DNA from: Artocarpus heterophyllus
Taxonomy: Eukaryota > Streptophyta > Magnoliopsida > Rosales > Moraceae
Length of the DNA: 64,000 nt
Direction: 5' to 3'
NCBI GenBank assembly: GCA_025403435.1
Contig: CM046347.1
Coordinates: forward strand, 27,988,183-28,052,182
The stretch's first letter is position 1. Each line of letters begins with the position of its first letter. A model generated the notes under the pieces. That model ran no database searches and was not told the origin of the DNA. It saw only the letters and a program-made list of their open reading frames with translations. Shown piece after piece: positions 56,812 through 64,000 of this stretch. The translations under genes and the position numbers were made by a program.

Positions 56812-59800
56812 CTAAGTGAGTAAATATGGCAAATCCCGCATCCCCATAGCTTTCACATGCCCCTTGAAAACTCTTGCAGTTAGTGTCTTCATGAATAGAT
56901 TAGCTAAATTGTCCTTGGATATGATTTTGCACATAGCAACATGACCGCCCTCAATGAAGTTCTTTATCACATGATACTTTCGATCAATATGCTTACTTTC
57001 TTGTGAAATCTTGGTTCCTTAGCATTAGCCATAGCCGCACTATTATCACAATACAACAATATTGCCTTATCCATACCAAGAAATACCTTAAGATCCCCAA
57101 AGAACTTATGAAGCCACACTGCTTCTTTCAAAGCATCACTACCTGCCACACACTTTGCCTCCATTATTGAATCCGAAGTGCAATCTTGCTTAATACTTCT
57201 CCAAACAATGGCACTGTCATGCAAAGTAAACAAAAAACTAGTAGTCAATCTTCTCGAATCCAAACAAGATTGGAAATCTGAGTCAGTGTATCTAGATCCG
57301 ACTGAAATCAACTCACTATCCCAGCTACATAACTAATTTCTGGTCATGTGCAAAGCATGGCATATATGAGACTATCTACTACCAAAGCATAAGGCATCTT
57401 CTTCATGTATTCTCTTTCTTCATCAAACTTTGGTGTGTTTTTCTTAAAAAGAGTAATTCCAAACCTAGATGGTTGTCTACCTTTCTTGGAATCCTGCGTT
57501 GCATACCTTTTGAGAATTTTATCTATGTAGACTGCTTGGGATAAAGTTATCATTTTGTTCTTCCTATCCCGAAAGATCTGGATACCAAGAACATAATTAG
57601 CTTTACCCAAGTCTTTCATGTTAAATGCTTGGTCAACCATATTTTGACTGATGACAATGCCTTAGCATCATTGCCAATTTGCAGAATGCCATCTACATAG
57701 AGTAGTAGAAAAACCACCTTCCTATCCTTAATGTGTTTGCAAACACATGGTTCGTCTACATTTTACGTGAACCTATAAGTCTTAATCACTTGATCAAATC
57801 TTATGTTCCAAGAATGGGAAGCCTGCTTAAGTCCATAAATTGACTTTAGCAACTTACAAATCTTACCCTCCTGACTCTTAGCCTTGAACATGTCTGGCTA
57901 TTTCATATACATGGACTCATCAAGATAGCCATTTAGAAAAGTTATTTTGACATTTATCTGCCAAATATCATAGTCAAGAGCAACAGCTATGGACAAGAGA
58001 ATGCGGATGGACTTGAGCATGGCTACAGACGAAAAAGTTTCCTCGTAATCAATTCTTTCTTTTTGCATGTATTCCTTAGCTATATGTCTAGCCTTATAGG
58101 TTTCGACTTTTCCATTCACTCCTCTATTCCTCTTGTAAATCCACTTACACCCTATAGGTTTTACACCTTGGGAAGAACTACAAGTTCTCAAACCCGTTAG
58201 TCTCCATAGAGTTCATCTTTGTGTTCATAGCCTTTGTCCAGAGTTTTGAATCAACATCCTCCATAGCTGCTTCATAAGTAAAAGGATCCTTGTCATGTTT
58301 AATTCTTTCTTTTTGCGTGTATCCCTTAGCTATATGTCTAGCCTTATAGGTTTTGACTTTTCCATTCACTCCTCTATTCCTCTTGTAAATCCACTTACAC
58401 CCTATAGGTTTTACACCTTGGGAAGAACTACAAGTTCTCAAACCCGTTAGTCTCCATAGAGTTCATCTTTGTGTTCATAGCCTCTGTCCAGAGTTTTGAA
58501 TCAACATCCTCCATAGCTTCTTCATAAGTAAAAGGATCCTTGTCATGTTTAACCAATTCAGCCAAGAATGCCTTTCCATTGAACATATACCTCTCGGGTT
58601 GACGCCCGATCCTCCCACTACACTGAATCCTCTTAGGTTGTTGTTTGGGTTTGGTTGGTTTTTCTACACTGATTGAATGGTTTCATTCGCAACCCCTAGA
58701 GTGATCGAATCACTTACTAACTCCTCAAGCACCACTTTGCTTCAAGGCTTAAAGTCATCCATGTAACTTTCCTTAAGGAATGTTACATTAGTTGAAATCA
58801 TGACTTTATTTTCTTTTGGGTTATAGAAATAACAACTTTTAGTCCCTTTTCGATATCCTATAAACATACAAACTTCTAAGCGTGCTTCCAACTTATTCAC
58901 CTCCTTAAACATGACATGAGCCAGACATCCCTATATGTAAATATGGTTTAAGGATGTCTTTTTGCAGTCCACAACTCGTGAGGAGTTTTAAGAACCTATT
59001 TTAAGGGCACATTGTTTAAAAGATGACAAGCGGTTTGTAGTGTATATCCCCAAAAGAATAAAGGCAATGATGAATAACTCATCATAAACCTAACCATGTC
59101 CAACAAAGCCATATTTCTTCTTTCAGCCATGCCATTCCTGCTGTGGAGTGCCCAACATAGTCAAATGACATAAAATCTCATTCTTTAATAAGTGTCCTAA
59201 GAACTTATTAGAAAGGTATTCACCACCTCGATCGGATCAAAGTGTCTTTATGGGTTTACCAATTGTTTTTTCACTTCAGCCTGAAACTCTTTGAACTTGT
59301 CATAAGTCTTGCTTTTGTGGTGCATTAGGTACACATACCCATACCTTGAGGAATTATCAATAAAAGTGATGAAGTACTCATACCCTCCTCATGCACGGAT
59401 GTTCTTAGGTCCATAAACATCGCTATACACAAGTTCTAGAACCCCTTTGGCCCTATTGCCTTTAGACCTAAATGGTCTTTTGGTTATTTTACCCTCTAAA
59501 CAAGATTCACATTGTGGTATAGATTCTACCTTTAAGTGACTTAAAGGTCCATCTCTTACCAACCTTTGAATCTTATTCAGGTTAATATGATATAGTCATA
59601 AATGTCAAAGATAAGTCTTATTAGAGTGAGAAGTTTTAAGTCTTTCAGAGTTATTATCATTAACTGTAGTGTTCAGCAGTAAGTCCATTTTAGGTTTAAT
59701 AAAATATAGATTATTTTGCATCCATGCATTATAGATAAAAGATTTATTTTTACGAATCACTACTTTATTAATAAAAGAAACTACATAAGAGTCTTTAAAT

Positions 59801-60911
59801 ACACAAGCTATAGAAATTAAATTCCTTTTCAATTTAGGAACATAAAAACAATCTCGTAAAATTAAACTCCTATAATTATAAAAATAAAGATGGACGTCTC
59901 TCATTGCTTCAGCCAACACTAAAGATCCATCGCCCATCCAAAGCGTGAAGTCTTCATGTAGCAGACTTCTCATTTCTTTAAACTCCTACAGAGAAACATA
60001 AACATAATTAGTTACTTCAAAATCTATGACCTAAGTTCACTAGATTCCTCAATCAACTAAACAAGTTTCAACAACTAGAATATCACATCTACCTCCTCAG
60101 GAAAGGAAGTCTTTGCAATTTTTCTTTATGTGCCCAACCTTCCCACAAAAAAACACTTGAGCTTCTTCGGGTTCCTTTTTTTATTCTTCTTGTTCTTGCC
60201 ATTTGTAGGAATAGAAGACTTCCCGTTCTTAGCCCGTTGCTTGTTTCTATTCCTAGAGTTAGGATTAGAACCAGAGACAATTGCCAAGTTGGCCTCACCA
60301 CTAGCAGGAGTTTCCCTGATCAGATTTTCAAACTCTTGTAACTGCTTCATTAGCTCCGTCAAGGTTATATCTCATCTATTGCTCAAATTAAATAAAGCTC
60401 TAAACGAAATAAATTCCTTAGATAGAGTCTCAAAGACCATAGTCATCTGTGTGTCAATATCAATTTTAGTTCCATTGGTTTGAGCCTCAGCGAGGAAACC
60501 CATGATCAACATCATATGCTCCTTCATAGGAGTCCCCCATCTTTATTTGCAGTTTAGAAGTTTTTGAAGTGCCCCTTGTCGCTTTATTAGGGCTTGGCCT
60601 CTAAACATGTCTTTAAGATTATCTAAGATCTGCTTAGCAGTCTTATAATCTTCATGTTAAGCTTGCAACACGTTATTCATGCTGGCCATAACATAACAGC
60701 GGGACTGATCATTAACATCCTTACAATGATCGTACACTTGGATTTGCTCATTAGTGGAATCTCCCGTAGGCTCAGGAGGACACAGTGTTGTTAGCACAAG
60801 TTTTGGCTTCTTAAAGGATAGGAAAATATTTAGGTTCTGTTTCCAATCATTATAGTTCTCACCAGTTAATTGGTTTTTGTCAAGTATCGATGATAAAGCA
60901 TTTTAAGACAT
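56812..60911 (-). pseudogene. copia A gag-pol (decayed)
   Basis: A degenerate copy of the young copia polyprotein. Recognisable minus-strand pieces: gag (60126-60362, [20 protein letters not shown]), the protease/integrase linker (59605-59973), integrase near 59100-59500, RT (57898-58191 and 57344-57640) and RNase H (56967-57311, SIMEAKCVAGS, YCDNSAAM). Many frameshifts and stops separate them, and a 250-bp tandem duplication lies at 58051-58550. At the integrase third acid this old copy keeps Glu (MAERRN), and at the RT site it keeps Trp (HSWN), which shows the ancestral state for both positions changed in the young copy. Confidence 0.88.
58051..58550 (-). repeat. 250-bp tandem duplication inside copia A pol
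   Basis: Copies 58051-58300 and 58301-58550 start with aattctttctttttgc(a/g)tg and differ at roughly five bases. The length is not a multiple of three, so the duplication shifts the frame. It repeats the segment encoding PIGCKWIYKRNRGVNGKV. Confidence 0.92.
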
Positions 60912-61187
60912 TTTTAATCTACAATAAAGAATCATATACCAAATATAAGCAAACCTACCATAATTATTTAGTAAGATAACACAATCATGAAAAACAAACA
61001 ATGTATTTATGTGTCAAAATCTTGAAAATATCACAACCTTACAAAGATAATTGCCAACTCAAAATTCAACAAGCCGCCTAGGGGGAGACTTGCCAAATTG
61101 AATTAGGAACACGGATCCTCTCTTGATTAATATATGCCATCCAGGACCTGTCTGATCCAATATATTTATGTGTATAACCATTGCTTC
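60912..61187 (-). other. copia A leader, partial
   Basis: It follows the young copia leader (49429 onward) as far as 'gtgtataaccat', with about 75 bp missing near 61162. It ends where the copia B LTR begins at 61188. The PBS side of the leader is not in the window. Confidence 0.75.
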
Positions 61188-63199
61188 TGTTGGAAAAAGA
61201 GTGCGTAGCGGAATTTTTAAAAAAATTTATATAAGAGTAATTTCCAAAACACAAGTTTGACATGCTATATGCATAAATTAACCAGATCTTACTAATCTTT
61301 TGTGTCCCAAAGAACCTCCGCAATCCATGTAGAGAAGAAACGTTCTAGAAGAGCCTCAACCAACTGGTCTTCTTTGCTATAATCTATCCACGACTAGAGT
61401 GAGTGTGGGCTCACACGTACAGCTCTTCCACCAGTGACTCTCCTTCCAACCAATCGAGAGAACCCAAAGCAAGTGTTTGTGATTTGTGAACAAAAGCTCT
61501 CAGGGAGTTTTCAGATTCTCAATAGCAGAGTATCACACTTAATCTCTCAATTGATCTAAGTAACCTATGAGAATCACTCCCTATTAATAGAGGTTGGCCC
61601 TAGGGTCAGTCCTTATCAGAATAGTTCTCAAAATTCAGATCAGAATCAAATTTGGATCAATATCTGATAAGATCTATGTGGAAAAGTGTGATCTTATCCT
61701 TCGTTGATTGGTAGGCCGAACAGCTAGATCGGCAGGCCGAACACGTGTATCGGCAGGCCGAACTGTCGAATAAAAAATCTCCACGAATCTTTTATTTTCC
61801 ACCCGAGATTCTAAAGGATAAAGTCTCAGTTTTAATTCAAATATCCCAATAGAGAAGTTATCTGATCAAAACAACTTTATCTAGATAATCTCTAAGAAAA
61901 TAAATGAATTCCCAATAATTCTACAAGTTTTTCTTGATCTAATTTATCCAAAATTAAATCAACCGATAAATAGACAAGATTTATCCAATCCAATAAATTT
62001 ACAAGTTTATCTTGAATTAATTTCATCACAAAATTAATTCAACCGATAAACAGACATAAATTATTTAATTCTTCTAAATTTTAACCAATCTTATAAATTC
62101 GACATGAGTCACCAATTATTGGAAAAGCATGCCGTGTCATTATAGGATGTTGTGAGCTAGCAAAGGGGACCAAATGGACCTATATAGTTTAAGCTCCTGA
62201 TAATTATGAAACCCAATATCCTAGATATACATTTCATAATTATCAACTCCAACGCTACTCCACTAAAAGCTTGCAGCTGCACTCTCGAACTACATAGAAT
62301 TACGAAGCCCGTATACCTAAGTCTCCAAGACATATCATAGTGTATCGTATCCCCATATGATAATCCATAATCGGCTTAAGGACAAGTTCTGTCTTACCTT
62401 CTCGATTATTTTTATCTTACGTTCCATTATCTCACCATTAGAAAACTTACTATCCGAAGATAGTATACCATTCGGTTACACCTATGTATCCAAATGGTTG
62501 AGCGCTCCAGTTTTTCAATTACAGGACAACGCATATAAGAGGATATCATTACTCCTAAAGAGGAGCTATGGATTCCATATCTATTAATAACAAGTCTAAG
62601 CCATCAAGAGTCATGCCTCTAATGTACCGGCATGTATACCACTATTGAGATGTGGGTGTCACCCTTTGGTACATCAAAAGATATAAGTCAAGACAACGGG
62701 CCCACTATTTATCTCAAGGTTAAGATACAACACAAATGATTGTCTAAAGTAAATCGATTTTCCAAGATAGAATTATTAATCCAAATCAATTTACTTTATG
62801 TCTCGATCCAACACATTGTCATCTATAACAACGTGCCAATGTTTCAATTCAAGGAGTCCACCTCCGATGGTCAAGACAAACCATCTCCCAATTGGGATAT
62901 AGACAACATAACAATCTTTGCATGAATAAAGCGCCTAACTTTATTGCCTTGATTGCGGATCTTATGTTTTAGACCATCACCTTAAGAATCGTGTCTTCCT
63001 CATAATCTATCCATCATATGCCTAATTCTTAAGGTTTAGACCGACAGTCTCAGACTATTGTTTGCTTAACATACATTCAACAAATATGAATGTAAAGAGG
63101 ATAAGGTTTGGTATATAAATAATGAATAAATTCTTTATTAATAAAAATGTCTCCAAAAACTTATTACATTTTTACTCCCAAGGGCATACATGTCTAACA
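61188..63199 (-). repeat. copia B 3' LTR
   Basis: It is 2012 bp, plus-strand start TGTTGGAAAAAGAGTGCG and end ATGTCTAACA. It borders copia A leader on the left and a copia polypurine tract with RNase H on the right, so I assign it to the element continuing past the window. Three palindromic units lie at 61707, 61728 and 61749. Bases gcttc (61183-61187) are the candidate target duplication. Confidence 0.9.
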
Positions 63200-63210
63200 A
63201 TCTCTCACTT
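63200..63210 (-). other. polypurine tract of copia B
   Basis: Minus-strand AAGTGAGAGAT adjoins the LTR; it differs from the family AAGTGGGAGAT by one base. Confidence 0.8.
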
Positions 63211-63213
63211 GTA

Positions 63214-64000
63214 CTAAGTGAGTAAATATGACAAATCATGCATCCCCATAGCTTCCACATGCCTCTTGAAGACTCTCCCAGTAAGTGTCTTCGTTAATGG
63301 ATCAACTAAATTGCCCTCTGACGCGATCTTTTACACCGTGACATGCCCGCCCTCAACGAAGTCCTTTATTACATGATACTTTCAATCAATATTCTTACTC
63401 TTCTTGTGAAATCTTGGTTCCTTAGCATTAGCTACCGCCGCACTGTTATCACAGTACAGTGATACTGCCTTATTCATACCAGGAATAACATCAAGATCCC
63501 CAAGGAACTTGTGGAGCCACACTGCTTCTTTCGAAGCATCACTAGCTGCCACATACTCGGCCTCCATCGTTGAATCCAAAGTGCAATCTTGCTTAGCACT
63601 TCTCCAACTAATGGCACCGTCGCCCAGAGTAAACACAAAACCCGAAGTTGATTTTTGAGAATCCAGATAGGATTGAAAATCCAAGTCAGTATATCCTAGA
63701 GGAGTCAGGTACTCACCCAAATATACAAGCATATGCCCTTGAGTCCTTCTCAGGTACTTGAAAATATGCTTTATCGCAACCCAATGGTTCGGTCCTGGAT
63801 CTGCGTGAAATCGACTTACAATCCCGACCGCATAGGTAATATCCGGTCGTGTACAAAGCATGGCATACATAAGACTACCTACTGCTAAAGCATAAGGCAC
63901 TTTCTTCATGTATTCTCTTTCTTTATAAGACTTTGGAGAGTCTTTCTTAGAAAGAGTAATTCTAGACCTAGATGGTTGCCCACCTTTCTTGAAATCCTGC
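63214..64000 (-). pseudogene. copia B: 3' end of pol (end of RT, RNase H), cut by the window end
   Basis: The minus strand encodes the C-terminal copia polyprotein: [33 protein letters not shown] and [15 protein letters not shown]. It is open from 63909 to 63382, where a TGA replaces the Arg codon of HIDRKYH (CGA to TGA). The frame then continues to the natural TAG near 63214. The upstream part lies outside the window. Confidence 0.9.

Overview
The window is nuclear DNA of a flowering plant, most likely a eudicot. It is AT-rich and dominated by LTR retrotransposons of plant clades. The only recognisable host gene is a broken fragment of a LEAF RUST 10-like (LRK10L/WAK-associated) receptor kinase ectodomain. 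I saw no rRNA, tRNA or CRISPR, and no intact host gene.

Layout. 1-7153: two related Ty1/copia copies; C1 (+, 3' end only) sits inside the gag of C2 (-). 7154-16014: AT-rich DNA with eroded LTR-like blocks of other families. 16015-16947: a roughly 313-bp unit in three tandem copies, ending about 130 bp before the LRK10L start. 17078-26922: first exon of the LRK10L gene, split by a complete young chromovirus-type Ty3/gypsy element (Gypsy1, 17113-26152, target duplication ccttt). 27658-38395: an old Tat-clade gypsy element (minus strand, target duplication gtaca) with two RNase H domains and a spliced opposite-strand gene near its 3' LTR. 38401-40316: unassigned DNA. 40317-56797: a three-level nest, in which an old copia LTR (A) is split by Gypsy2 (target duplication ttctc) and Gypsy2 is split by a very young full-length copia (43425-53128, target duplication gcaaa). 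56798-64000: the decayed interior of copia A, then the LTR and RNase H end of another copia (B).

Age order by eye. The 5' and 3' LTRs differ at about 7 of 2147 sites in Gypsy1 and about 9 of 2036 in the young copia, against dozens of about 640 in the Tat element. Gypsy1 has one nonsense codon. The young copia reading frame is open throughout, but its integrase has lost the catalytic Glu of D,D(35)E.

The least explained signal is a 14-bp palindromic unit, TTCGGC-AG-GCCGAA. It occurs in irregularly spaced arrays in the LTRs of both the copia and the chromovirus families, which are unrelated superfamilies, and again in the copia leader. In copia LTRs the array lies just upstream of the TATA box. 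This looks like a shared cis module rather than inherited LTR sequence.
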